From Bicyclus anynana (taxonomy: Eukaryota; Arthropoda; Insecta; Lepidoptera; Nymphalidae), in NCBI RefSeq assembly GCF_947172395.1, contig NC_069095.1:7688001-7752000 (forward strand): a DNA stretch of 64,000 bases, written 5' to 3'. The position numbers and the translations under genes are program-made. Shown piece after piece: positions 28,501-43,500 of this stretch. The first letter of the stretch is position 1. The number at the start of each line of letters is the position of its first letter. Under the pieces are notes generated by a model. The model made no database searches and was not told the origin of the DNA. It saw nothing but the letters and a program-made list of their open reading frames with translations.

Positions 28501-31500
28501 ACCTGATAAGGAAAGACAAATTAAATAACCTTAATGCTTAAGTAAAGTGTGGATTTTATGACAATACTTTTTTACCCTCCGTTTATCATATCTAGATAAG
28601 ATTATAATTAAGTTTAACTGTTTTATCTTTTTTGAGCTTCCAAGCTATAAAATGGAGAGAGATTTATTGCAATTACCAGTACTTGTTTCACCTTTTAACA
28701 GACGACATAAACTGTGAATATCATATAACATACATATTTATATATAACATACTTATAATAATGAAGAAAATTGCAGTAATATGATTACAAATTTCAACGC
28801 TAACGCAGTTGATATATGCCAAAGAACCGCGTAAGTCGAATGTGACATTTGTTTCGATAGAATAAATTTATAAGATTTGAATATATATGTAAATAAACTT
28901 ATCGGGAACGTAAAACTAATACCCGAAAATACGCTAAAACATATTGTAGACTAACTGTCTGAAACAAATATTTTCAAATAAATATCATAACATAAGTATA
29001 TATAAAGCCACTAATAAAAATAAAATAAAAATGTTTAAATAAATAAAGAATAAAAATTAAAAATGAAAAAGAAAAATTATAAATATACCTATTCGCTATT
29101 TTGTTTTAATTTTAACTTTGTTAAGAATGAGATCTTCATTCCTGAGGAGGTTTTCCGACAGAACTAAATTATTTTAATGAAGATCTATCTAATAAAGATA
29201 TTTTCCTATTGTAGCAGAACTAACTAAATGCTCCGTCAGCAACTCAGCCTGCTTGATTAAACAAACTCAGAGGACTCTTGAAAAATTTGTCAAAGGCATT
29301 CCTGAACTTGGTATAGAACCAATAGATAAATTGCCTGTGGATGACGTAATAAATGTTGTTGATAACTTTCTATTTAATTGGACCGATGTGAAGGTAGAAG
29401 GCTTTAGAAATACAATTATAGATGACGTTCAGTGAGTATTTAACATAACTATAATCTTACTAGTGACGTGATAGTCAAGTGGATATAACCGGCCTATTCG
29501 GAGGGCGTAGGTTGGAATCCAGTGTCGTGTCTCAAACGGTGAAGGAAAAACATCGTGAGGAAACCCGCATACCTTTTTTTTTTTTTTTTTTTTTTATTTA
29601 TATACAGAAGGGGAAATCCTCATGGACACCTGGTTGAGCTAGGTAGTGCCGGACTCTTACCGGCTAAAACCCCTCCTGTCGCCCTGTTGTCCGTGTACCC
29701 GCCTTACAGCCTAACACGGCAACCATTGTGTCTATTTCAAGTCTTTCTCCTTTTCTCCTCTTTTTCCTTTTCTCTCATGACTCTAAGAATCTAAGAAGTC
29801 AACGATAGTCGTCCAGTTATTTGACGTTTCCAACATTTTGGGTACAAGATTTTCTTCCGAGATATCACCCACTTTCGCACAAACTTCTTCTCTGTCTTTA
29901 CTCCACCGTAGGCAGTGGAATATTGTGTGCAATGCATTGTCCGTTTCACTACAGTACATACATGTCGCATCTGGCCTTTTTCTGATTCCTGCGAGATAGT
30001 CCATAAACACACCGTGACCTGTCAAGCATTGCGTCAGATGGTATGATAAGCGCCCATGTCGTCTGCTGGTCCATTTTGTTAGGTTTGGGATCAGACGGTG
30101 CGTCCATCTGCCTTTGTCAGATGCATCCCACTCCTCTTGCCAACGTGCAAGGGTTTCCTTTTTGACTGATTCAGGAACTTGGGAATCTTTTTGCCTTAAT
30201 TCTGTTTTTTCCATTGCAATTAGGTGGACAGGCGTCAGGTTAGCGAGAACCAGCGCTGCATCTGTGGATACTGTCTTGTATGCGGAACAGACACGGAGTG
30301 CTAATACACGTTGAGCTTTTAAACCCGCATACCTGAGAATTTTCTTAATTCTCTGCGTGTGTGAAGTCTGTGTCTGTGCCAATCCACCTTGGGCCAGCGT
30401 GGGGGACTATTAGCCTGAATCCTGTCAATCTTAGTGAAGATTCGTGCTCAACAGTGAGCCGAATATGGGTTAACGATGACGATAATATGACTAGTAAACA
30501 CTCGCAACTTTGTTCAAAATTCTGTTTTGCACCACTGTCTCAAAAGCAAAAAAAACGTGTCATACAAGACGCCATAATAACGTTCCTTTTAACCCTGAAT
30601 ACGACACAACAACAGAGAACACGTCCTAGGCTACACTATCGCAAACTAAGACTACACAGAGTCTTCACCGGCTAAGACAAGGCCCCCTATTTTCAACGTC
30701 ACCCGAAGGTGATCATCCGACGTTCTCAGCGTCAGCCAAAACATCCTTCTCTGTACCCGTGTTTCTCTGCAACACAGACAATTTGTGCTTAAAATGATGA
30801 TGATCAGTAAGGTATCTATCAGAGTTCTTAATGGATAATTACAATAATATCTTATTCTTTAAGCCCACCAACCGGCATTGGAGTAAAGTGGTGGGTCTAA
30901 ACTCTCTTCTCTTATAAGATGAGAGGCCTGGCCATGTAGTAAACGTTTTATTATGTTACAGAATTAATATGGACTTGAAAACGATAAGGTTACTGTTTAA
31001 CGCAACTTTACGTATGAAATTTGATTATGTGATGGACGGATTACTGTTATCTTTGTTTCCTGTTTATGGATCGGGGAAAGGAGAATTGAGATTAGGTATG
31101 TATTTCATTTATTCATTATTCCAAACTTATTCGATACTAGGTTACAAACTAAAATCAGGGTTAAAAATTGGCCTACAAATGACGGAGGTATCGCTGGACA
31201 TACATAAAAAACTTACATACAGCCGAACGTAGAACCTCCTTCTTTTTGGAAGTCGGTTAAAAAAGGGGTGGTTGCTAGGAGGCTAAAAAATATTCTCAGG
31301 AGTGCAACCACTGTGACACGAGATATTAACCCAGATAAGCCCAAAACTAGTTTTAATTGAATTTTTTATAAAAAGTTCTATAATTTAGTTCTAATACTCT
31401 TAAAAAAGATGGGAAAAATATTTTAAAAATTTGCCATAAGGCTTTCCGGGAAATGGCCGTCCTATACATAGGCCAATCCGCATTGGCACAGTATGGTGGA

Positions 31501-34500
31501 GGTGATTCAAGCTCAGAAGTGAGAAAAAATATGGGTTGATAATGATATATATGACAGTAGGCTTATAAGGGTTAATATACCGACTGTCAGACGCCTCGCG
31601 GTTTCACCCACGTAGTTCCAGTTCTCGTGGCAATGCGCGGAGAAAAAATAGCTCACCACTAATGTGGCTATCTATTGGTAAAAGATTTTTTTTATATCGG
31701 ATCATTAGATCCAGAGATTACCTACAGCAACCTCACAAGATCACAAACTATAAGTATTCCTTTATAATATTAGTATAGAATATTGACTCTTTTTTTACTT
31801 TCAGAAAAAATGCAAATGGAAATGCTACTTGTGTTTGATATTATTAAAAATGACAATGGTGAAGATGTCATCAATTTGAAAACATATTATTTCGGATACG
31901 ATACCGCCGGTGGTGTCAATGCACACTTCGATAATGCATTCAACGGAGATAAGAAAAAGAGTGAGTAACAACAATGAAAATGTACTTTTTGCAGAACCTT
32001 CCAAAGTGGAATTAAAAAATAAGAAAACCAATGTTGACAATATTTGTCAGGACAACTTAAATAACAAATCAAATTGTAAACAAAACAAACAAACAAACCA
32101 TAGAATGGAAGAGAATACCTTGAGCAGTCCTAGAGACTTGTGACTCCGGATGCAGCTTTAAGGGATCCCTGCCGATTAGCCAACACTCACCATTCATTGC
32201 TCAAGTTACTCTCCCCGCCTACCCCAAGTAACCCATGAAGGATTACGCAACAAGAGTTATAGACAGCTCAAACGTCACGAAGTACTGAGGCCGACCGTAC
32301 GGCGAGCGCCAGACGTTTCCCGCCCGATAGTTACCCCTCTCTAACTCCTTACTCTTCACGGAAACAAGACACGTCACCCATCGTCGGCGCGAGCCAACAC
32401 GAGATTAAGCGACGTTATATTCGTATCAGACAACTATTTCCTACAGTACATAAACAAAATATTCATAAACGAAGATTAAACAAAGACTAGATATTTTTGT
32501 TTTAATAAATCGTCACATTTCTGTGACTATGTGAGCGTTATAGGCCGTACGAACTACTTTATTATTTTAGTCGAGTACGAACAATTTTTGGATTTACTGC
32601 CCAAAAATCGTTTGTATTCGACTTAAATACTAAAGTAGTCAGAGCTAGGCCTAAGAGCTAAGCTTATTAATTACCTTCGCCGACAAGCACATAAGCGTAC
32701 TTATCGTAGCGTAGCGATGCGTCAAGTGCCCCGATTTCAGGGCACATAAAACGGCTTATGAATTCGACGACTACCCACTATCTATGTGCTAAAGATCTAT
32801 GACCTCAACATAGATATTATATATTTCATGATTTTCAAAATTATTTAAATTTATTTATGTTTTTCAGGTGAAGTATTTCATAAATTAATAAATCGAAGTT
32901 GGAGAGTAATGATGGCCAATTTTGCAATAGTTTTCCAAAATAAAATCACACAAAAACTGTTTGATGGTGGAAAAAAATTCTTACTCTCATACGACTTAGC
33001 AGATTTGGTTGTATTAAATTGAACTAATAAATACAATTTTGACAAAAATATTTTGTTTGTTTCATCAATAACAACCGTATTCAACTCACTGTTCAGCACG
33101 AGTCTCCTCTCAGAATGAGAGGGGTTAGGTTAGGTTAGGCGGTAAACTTAAACGTAGAAAATTAAGAAAATTCTCAGGCAGATTTCCTCACGATGTTTTT
33201 CCTTCACCGTTTGAGACACGTGGTATTTAATTTCTTAAAATGCACACAACTGAAAAATTTGAGGTACATACCCTGGACCTACACTTTCCGAAGCGAGGTC
33301 ATATCCACTGGATTATTACGATACCTTTATTTATTTACCTCTACTTAAATATATTAAGTTATGACAAACATTAACCATCGCTAGTGGCGCAGGTACTAAG
33401 TGCTAAGTGGTTTAACGATCATTTACCTACCAGATTATGCGGAGTAGAATCCAATTTTGGATTATGAATCATCATCATCATCATCATTAACAGCCGTTGG
33501 ACGTCCACTGCTGGACATAGGTCTCTTGCATGGACTTCCAAACAAAACGGTCTCGAGCCGCCAGCATCCAGCGGCTCCCTGCAACCCGCTTGATGTCTTC
33601 GGTCCACCTAGTAAATTATTTATTCCCCATATATAATAGTTTCCCTATAATCCATACATTGTATTGCTAAAATTAAAAGAAATAAAAATTTTGAATAGAT
33701 CCCTAAAACGAAGTAAACCATGGGACACATCCAATTAAAGTTTTTCGGAAATATCTTAACAATGACCTCCAGAAAAGTGTCACTATGTCTGTATATCCAT
33801 CTAATAATCACGATTATTTTTAAAGTTTTATTAAAAAATAATACACGAAGTAACCTAACGAAGTAATTTTAAATGCGATTGTAAGTCTCTTTATTTGTTA
33901 TGCTTTCAAACGTCACTCACTTGACTGATTTTAAAAATTCTTTACCAATGGAAAGCAATATTATTGGCGAGTAAAATAGGTTATATAAATAAAATCTAAA
34001 CGAGGTCAAGGTAAACCTTTACTTCGGCAATGGGACCAACGCAAGTAAGGCGAGGCCTTCGCTTTCGTGTTATAAACTCAAGACGCAATCTTCTTGAAAT
34101 GAGAAAATCGGGGACATATTCACATAATTATACTCGTACATAGTAAAGGTCAAATACAGAATCTTCTGTTAGTAATCTGGGAAAAAAATCGAAATTCGAT
34201 ATGAAAACTCGTAAATGTTTAAAAAAGTACCTACCGTATAAACCTTAACCTTTTTGAAAGTCTTTAAAATTCTATCTATATTTATCTAGATATTACTGCA
34301 ACTTAAAATAACCTCAATAATTGTCCTTTGTTTTCGACACTGTCTCCGTTCTGATATTGTTAAGATCATAGAGATGCATCCATTAGTAGATCCATTTAAG
34401 ATACAAAGCAGTAAAATATTTAATTGATCTTCCGCGCTTTTGTCTTCAAATCTGATTTTAAAGTTATACAGAGTGATATCGGTTATTCAATAAAAATTAT

Positions 34501-37500
34501 ATATTTTGTAAGATACGAATCACATTTTAAAGTTAATAGTCTGTTACACAAAATAGTAAAATAATTGAATGATTTTTTAAATCTTGACATACTAACTGAC
34601 ACTCATAAGATCTTTTAGTCGATTTATTGAAATATAGTTTCAAGATTCAAAATAGTTCAATTTAATTTTGTACTTATAAATAGTTGAGGGAACAATTTTC
34701 AAGTGCTTCGCAAAACATGCTGCCAACCGTCCTACATTGCATTCGGGGTTCATCAGCTTGTAAATACACCGGTAGGTAACCCCCCTGCAATTATGCTACT
34801 TGGTGACAGAAATAAGGAGCGTGGCGGAAAGTATCCCGGGCAAGCTCTTAACAGTGGCAAACATCTAAAACGCAAAAACTTTTCTTTACTGGCTTATTCT
34901 GAGGATATAAAACTATTTGAATGAGAATTTTCTAGATTTATAATCTCTATGCATAGACCATAACTGTTCTAGTTAAACACCTGGACTCTACAGCTAGCAG
35001 AAAGATTTTTGATAGTTATCTAGTTTTACATCTCTATGCTCTCTTTACAATCTCTAACAGTTTCTTTTGTCGTGTCATGTAATATTGTAGTCTTTAAACA
35101 GAGATAAAATATAGAAACATCCACCCTGTATATTTAGTCCATCAATTACACAAATAATGAACCACTCAAAGGTTTAAGTATCATTTCAATACGTATATAA
35201 ACTGTGTATTAAGTTGATAATAATCAGTCACAGAATACATTATAGTATCTATTGAGTTCAATTTCAATAGACATCACAGTTAAAATGTGGAAACAAATCA
35301 TTCTAATTTCTTGTTCTGTAATCGCAATGCTGTCCACACAAAGTACAGGTAAGTATTTTTTCTATTTTAAATATTAATAAGTTTGACGTAGCTACTTGTG
35401 TGTTTATTTGTGGCACCGTAAATTCTAAACTAATGTAACGATTATAATGATGCCGTTTTTGATATGATTGAGATGATTCTTAGCTATATACAATGAACAG
35501 CCAGTAGAGCAATCCGAAGATCGCGACTGTGGCTATTATTATAAAAAGAATTTCTGCCGTAAGTAGTTATTCTGGAGATTCAAGCACAGATTCGGAAAGT
35601 CACCATTAACAAAATCAACCCATCCGTTTTGGATTTCATTGTACTTATTGGAAAATGTGTGTGGTTTACGAGGTCCTGGATTCGAATCCTGGGTCATGGC
35701 TTTGTAATACTGAGCTTTTCTTTGTTCTGAGAAACTTATCAACCCGGAGTTGGGAAGTTAGTGGTGTTAAACCACTGTGCCTGACGTCAGTCCTCGGTCA
35801 TTATCACATCCAAGGGGCTAGTAGCAGTTTGATATTGTGACGATCACGTTAACGTAAACGCGAACTTCTAAGGAATTAAAACAGCGCCATCTAGTGGCAC
35901 TACTGCACAACTATTTCAATTCCAAATAAATTCGCGTTTACGTTAACGTCGTAGTAAATCGCCGTCATCGATAGCGATTTAGCGATGTCCTGTAGAAACC
36001 GAAAGGGGTGTGAATTTTCATCCTCCTCCTAACAAATTAGCCCGCTTCCATCTTAGATTACATAATCGCTTACCATCAGGTGAGATTGCAGTCAAGGTCT
36101 AACTTGTAAAGAATAATATAATGAAAAAAAAATAGAGGTCTTTAAATAATTTTAAAATAATTACTTTAAAGCTCGCCAACCAGCATTGGAGCAGCGTGTC
36201 GAGTCTAAGCTCCACATCCTATATATTGAAGATGTTAATTCTGAACTAATATGGAGATTTATTTTTAGCTGCATTGCCGCCTATAAAGAAATGTTCGTTG
36301 CACAACACAACTTGTCTAACAACTCAGGCTGGTATTTTAAAGAGTTATTTGATCAATGGTATTCCTGAATTAGGCATAGAGTGTCTACACAAAATGCGGA
36401 TTGACGATGTAAATGTGAAGAAGATGGGTCTAATATACACTATGAAGAATGTAGAGGTAGAGGGTTTAAAAGATGCAGTTATTGATAATCTAAGGTAGGT
36501 GTCTTATTTTTAAAACATTTTTTTTATTATGGGTCCTCAGCTCCTCACTTCCTCATCCTGTTATGTCTACACAACTTCTGTTAGAATATATACTAATAAT
36601 CTGAAAAAATATATGTACTTATATACACAGAAACATATAATATCAATTACGAGAATCGAACCCACGTCCATGGTCATGATTATCAATTTATCAGTCATTA
36701 CATTGTTTTGATTTTAATTGTGGTAATGGTTAAGGGATCACATGATGTTTTAAGTAGACTACCGTCCTAGATATTTTTTACAACCCTTTTTTAACTTGCT
36801 TGGTTAGTAAATTGTGATAATGGTAAACAAGCAAAGGAATCACATGATGTTTTAAGTAGACTACCGTCCTATAACCCGTGCGCATTAACTTGACACCTGA
36901 ATGTCAAACATCAAACACAGTACAAACATCACCAGGTGCCAAAGTAATCCGCACGACCTGTAGATATTTTTTAATACCCTTTTTAACTTGCTTTGTTAGT
37001 CAGTTATCTGTCAAATTTTACGCGGTAATATACTACCCAAAACCAAATATTGGCGCCTTAATGATGTGTGTCAAATCTTAGAAGCTTTCTGCCTTTCGAT
37101 TGAAGTTAAAAGTATAAAAGCCAAAGCTGAATTGTAGGTAGAATTTGTAATTTTCGTTGGATTAACAAGCTCTCGAAAAACTTCGTATGGCTTTGAAACT
37201 ATACTCGGGCCTAGGTACTCCGACAATTAAAATCAAGTGTAAATGCCTTCTATTCAAATATTATGGTTATGGATGAATATAAATTAAAAAAAATAATTAA
37301 CGAAGTTTCATTTACAGTGTCGATATGGACTTACAAACGATGAGATTGTCAATGCAGACATCTTTCATAATAAATAGCGACTATACCGCAGATGGGGTGC
37401 TGTTAACGTTGCCAGTTAATGGAGACAATAAATCCACAATCAGAATTAGTAAGCTCTCTATACCATACCTAAGGGCAAAAATACAACACTGCGATGCGTC

Positions 37501-40500
37501 GTCGCAACTCAAAACGATGCTTCAACGAAATGCATTGTGTTAACCAACGACATTATATTATACCTGCTGTACATACGTCGTTGGCGTCAACATTATACGT
37601 CAATATTGCATCGCTTACGGTATCGTACGAGAAATTATGGTCATTTGTTTAGATTCTAGTGAGCCATGGACTTTTGAGATTTTTTTTTACTTCATTTGCT
37701 GCGATTTTGCTGTCATCAGTCTTGTTGGAGTGCATACAAGCGAAGCGTGGACACCGACTGAACGGCAATACGTCATCGCGTCGCACGGTGCGTTGTGCGA
37801 CATCTTAGATTTTTGCGATCCGACGACGCATATATCTACTGTGGTAGTGTTGTGGTTTCGCGCTAATTTGTTGCATTACTTATATACATACCTACATTGT
37901 CATACGCGCGGTCTATCCTATTATTTGTAAAACTGTGCGTATTGTAATGAGGTTCCTCACTCTTAAGCCATGACCATCGATTGCTAGCATTCAAGAGCTT
38001 CGCAACAAAAGATTGTGCATTTTATTATATTATTGTAAATAAATAAGAGAAAAAAAAATATAATTAATGTATGATTTGTATTTCATTAAATAAATAATGA
38101 ACGTAGTTATGTTTATTTTATATTAATGTTGTGTATTTCAGATGATATCAAGCTTGAATTGCTAATTTTGTTTGACATTGTGCAAAATGACGAGGGACAT
38201 AAAATCATGCAATTGACAAGATATAATTACGGGTTCGATGTCATTGGCAATACACATTATTATTACAAGAATGTATATGACAATGATGAGAAGAAAGGTA
38301 AGTACCTACTGATGCTTTTAGGAATATTACTATATACCAGAAAATCCCCTATAACTTATCAACATCAGTCGATTTGCTATAGAAATTTAGTTAGGCGTCC
38401 GTCTTCGAATTTCTACCTACATCCTTGAGAGTAGGTAGGTTATTTTACTCGTATGTAACAATTATGAGGTTTTAAAAGTTATTATTATTCTCATATTTAA
38501 ATAAATTTTAATTGTTTTAATAACTTTTTATAATTTAATAATTAACCAACTATTATTAATTACTTGTAAAATATTATATTATTTTTTTATGTTATCACAG
38601 GTCAATGACATTATATTGTTAAACATTATCAGATATTTTTGAAAAATGTTCTTTTCTTCGTTATATTTATTATAATAATATTTAAAACAAAACCTATGCA
38701 CTTGACTACGATCTTATTTAGTTAAAAGAATCACTAAAGCAAATTAAGTAAAAAGTTCTTTTACCAATGGAAAGCTTTATTTTTTGCAATAGCGAGTACC
38801 ATAGGCCATAATTATTTTAACCCTCTATTCCCGCTTCTAAACAACTAGCGGACCCAGACAAGCTTCGTTTTGACAGATACGCAAGCAACCAATCACGAGG
38901 AAGCTATCGGCGACAAACAGTATTTTTACTCGCTATTTTTTATATATTACTCTATAATTTAAAGTTTATTTTTCTTTTTAATTTTTGATTATATTATAGT
39001 TTTAGATACAGAAATGCATAATTCATATTTTTTTTCTTTAAATTACTATATTTTATTGCTTTAAAGTACATTAGATTTAAAGTTGTAAAATATAAGTATT
39101 TGTTTTGTAACAATATTAGATGAAAGTGGTGTTGCAAGCAATGTTTGCTATACGACTTTACATACGCTGTCCATGTTAGTTAATAAGTTCAAAATTATTT
39201 AATGTGCATGTAAATGATCCTGGATTGATCCTGGATGATCCTGGTTTCCTTAATATGGTACCACTCTCGGAATATCTCCAGATATAACAAAAAAAGAATT
39301 ATCAAAATTGGTCCATAAACGACGAAGTTATGCGCGAAAATACATAAAAAAATATATATACGGTCGAATTGAGAAACCTCCACCTTTTTTTGAAGTCGGT
39401 TAAAAAGTCACTAGCAGACTCAATAAATAAATAAATAAATAATAATATAAATAATATTGTTTTGCAGGCAAAAAACTTCACTCGTTCCTCAACGAGTATT
39501 GGAGGACAATGACGCATACATACGGGGATACCATCGTTGGAAATATTGCTGATAAAATATTTAATGTTCTCGAGCTTTATATGGCTTCACAAAACCTAAA
39601 TGACATTGCAACGTACTAAATGACGATATAATGTTATCTTTGATACTTGGGAATTGTGATATTTCTAAGCAATATAATAGCTATACGTATTAAATAAAAT
39701 GCACCTTAAATTCTACGCAGTAGCTCAAGGGTTTTAACTAGGGTAGGTATATAAACAAATTGTACAAAATAGAAATTCCTTCTCCAATACAAGTTTGTGA
39801 TGAGCTCTCCGGGTAGGCAGTGCATTATTGTGTCTATAAAGTGCATGCCACTGGTTGCATTCTTTATTGTAGATCGAGAGTCTGTCTTAGCCAGACATAC
39901 TTCATGTTATGAAAGCTGAACGTTTGTCAGTTTGATCATTATTAACCAATATTCGGCTCACTGCTGAGCTCGAGTCTCCACTCAAAATGAGAGGGGTTAG
40001 ACCAATAGTCCACCACGCTAGCCCAATGCGGATTGGCAGACTTCACACACGCAGAGAATTAAGAAAATTCTCTGGTATGCAGTTTTCTCACGATGTTTAC
40101 CTTCAAAGTTTGAGACACGTGATATTTATATTTTAAAATGCACACAACTAAAGTTGGTGATGCATGCCGCTGACCGGATTCGAACCTACACCCCCCGGAA
40201 TCGGAGGCAGGGGTCATATCCGCTGGGCTATCACGGCTCTATCTCTCAAATCCTTTGGCAGGGGAATGAGAATATTAGTCATATTTAAAAAAAAAAAATA
40301 AGTATGGTAAATATTCTTAAAAATAATCTTTCAGTCTTTATAAAATGAGGCATGTCTGGCTATCGCTAGCTGTGGTCAATTGTTAATTTGTTCTTTAATA
40401 ATTAAGTACTTGGTAAAGGTAATGTTATTTTATTACTTAGTTCAATTACTCCATATTAAATACGTTAATAATGAAATAATTTTTAAAACTACAATAAACT

Positions 40501-43500
40501 TGGAATAAATTAATGTATAATTTATATTTTAATAACTTTGGAAATAATAAAATGCTAATGCAAAATAAAAACCAAAGCTGTTTAATTTAAGGACTGCAAA
40601 AACGTAGGAGATATGATATTTTTTATGATTCTTATTTACTGGTCTGTGACTTTACCTACAGAAAATGAAATCTTTTGGAAACAATTAAATTAATTAACTT
40701 TTTTCTCTATTTCTGTTCTTAACGAAACAAACATAAACTTGTTGCTAAGCTTTACCTATAAAATTGCAGGGACATAAAAGTTAGGACACTAAATGACTCA
40801 AAAACTAGTAGCCCAGTCATATTAAACAAAAAAAGAGGTCAACCTCGGAATGAGAGATAATAAGCTATAAATTGGTATAAACCTTTGTTTTGTCGTTCTA
40901 AATATTGTCTCAAAAGTCACAAATGATACCGTGTCCGCGTCTTAAGATATTGAAGGTCAAAGGTCATAAAAATTGGTTTTTTGTTAATATCTCACTTTCT
41001 ATTGCTTAAATGATATTTTTACCTTTAATAAAAGTTGTAGAGTATAAAATTCTCTACAATTTTTGTTTTATGATTTTTTTGATACGATCAACCGTTTCTG
41101 AGGTAGAGCGCGAAGAGTGCGCAGCGCACAGTCATATATGGTCCAATGCAAGGTCAAGCGTGAGTTACGGTTATCAGTACGTTATATAAAGTCTATTAAT
41201 TATTAAATTATTATAATTATTAAACAATGGCCATTATTTATGTACTAATTATTAATTGTTGATATTTTATTAAAAATCAGTAACTTAATTATTTATATTT
41301 AACTATTCAACTATAGTATATTATTAATTATGGAATATATATTTTTAGTTAAAACGTCATTACATACGTTTTCTTCAAAACGTGTAAATTTTTTAATACT
41401 TATATACCTGGATATACTTGTCCCTACCCTACGACCTTTTCTATTTATAGCCGGGATAGATGTTCTATTGTATTCAAGGCCACTTTCTCTTTTAAGGGAC
41501 CACTTTGTATTCGTCAAGATTATTCGTTAGTTTGAAATTGTATCTTCGCAACGACGAACGTACGGTTTTTAAGAGCTATGGCTGATTTGTGTTTTATATG
41601 TGAAAGAATGAATGGGGCTGGATACTTGAAAATGGAATCCTGGAGTCCATAAGAACGTAATTACCTCCAGCATTTGCAATGCATATTTTGCAATTGCAAA
41701 AATGGTTGTGGTTCCCGCTGTGGATGCCGAAAATCAGGGCTACTATGTTCTTTAGCTTGTGGCCAGTGCAATGGACAAGCTTGCCTGAACGCTGCACAAT
41801 ATCCAAGTAATCCCGATGAAGAAAACGCATACGATCCTGAAATTCTGGAGGGTTTGGAGAAGAATATGACTGATAATGAGGATGATGACAATGAATTGAA
41901 CGTTTTCGAGCGACAACAAGAAGAAGACGACGAAGAAGATGAAGATAACTAGCTTCTATTCAAAATTTTATTATAATTAAAACCAATAAAAATTCTTATA
42001 ATATTTAAACTGACATTTCAACAAATGTATAGTATGGCATATTTAATGATAAATAAAGATATGCATAAATAGATCCTCTTATTGTCTTTTTAACTGAAAA
42101 TATATATTCCAGAATTAATAATATACTATAGTTGAATAGTTAAATATAAATAATTAAGTTACTGATTTTTAATAAAATATCAACAATTAATAATTAGTAC
42201 ATAAATAATGGCCATTGTTTAATAATTATAATAATTTAATAATTAATAGACTTTATATAACGTACTGATAACCGTAACTCACGCTTGACCTTGCATTGGA
42301 CCATATATGACTGTGCGCTGCGCACTCTTCGCGCTCTACCTCAGAAACGGTTGATCGTATCAAAAAAACCATAAAACAAAAATTATAGAAAATTTTATAC
42401 TCTACAACTTTTATTAAAGGTAAAAATATCATTTAAGCAATAGAAAGCAAGATATTCACAAAAAAACAATTTTTATGACCTTTGACCTTCAATATCTTAA
42501 GACGCGGACACGGTATCATTTGTGACTTTTGAGACAACATTTAGCACGACAAAACAAAGGTTTATACCAATTTATAGCTTATTATCTTTCATTCCGAGGT
42601 GAAACCCCTAAAATCACTGGGCTATAGTACTTTAAACATATCATAATCAAATCCGTAAATCGCAAAATTATGTTAACACAGTCACATTATTTTTCAAAGA
42701 CTTATCTAATGACAATCCAATAAACTAGAAAAAAAATAATCAACCCCACATTATAGTAAATACGAGATTAATCTTTATACCTACTTGTTTACCCCCCAAT
42801 ATGGTGTGTAATTAGATAATTACTTTATCGGTGTGCTTAATTGTATACTCTAAACTAGCTGACATCGCGGTTTTACCCGCGTGGTTCTCGTTCCCGTAAG
42901 AATACGGGAACAATATATAGCCTATAGCCTTCTTATATACACTGAAATAATTTTTCAAATCGAACTAATAGTTTCTGAAATTAGCGCGTTCAAACAAACT
43001 CTTTAGCTTTATAATATTAGTATAGATTGTAGCATTCTTGTACTAACTGTGTCTGCAATAAATCGCGGAAACACAGTCAGACGGACAGACAGAAATGGCG
43101 GAATTATAAGGATTCTACGGAACCGTAAAACGAAGCAACTTGCATTTATAGCATTAGCACAGAATACATAATATTTTGTATTCGTGAGGATTATGTTAAT
43201 GACCGTGTTCACAATGTTCATTTATTTCTAGTTCGACATTAGATTCCGAACCTCTTTAGTAAGAATACAAAAATAATGTGAATAACATATGATATTACAA
43301 TTATTATCAGACATTAGTGTATATGAAAAAGGCTTAACAGTCAGGCTCCTAGGAAATAAAAGGAACTATATTATATCAGTGATAAAATTTATAACTGTAT
43401 TAAAATTATAACCCTGCTAATGGCTTGAACAACGTAAGTAATTGCAATATAAGTTAAGTATTACTTAATGCTTAATTATTATTGTAGATATAAATGAAAT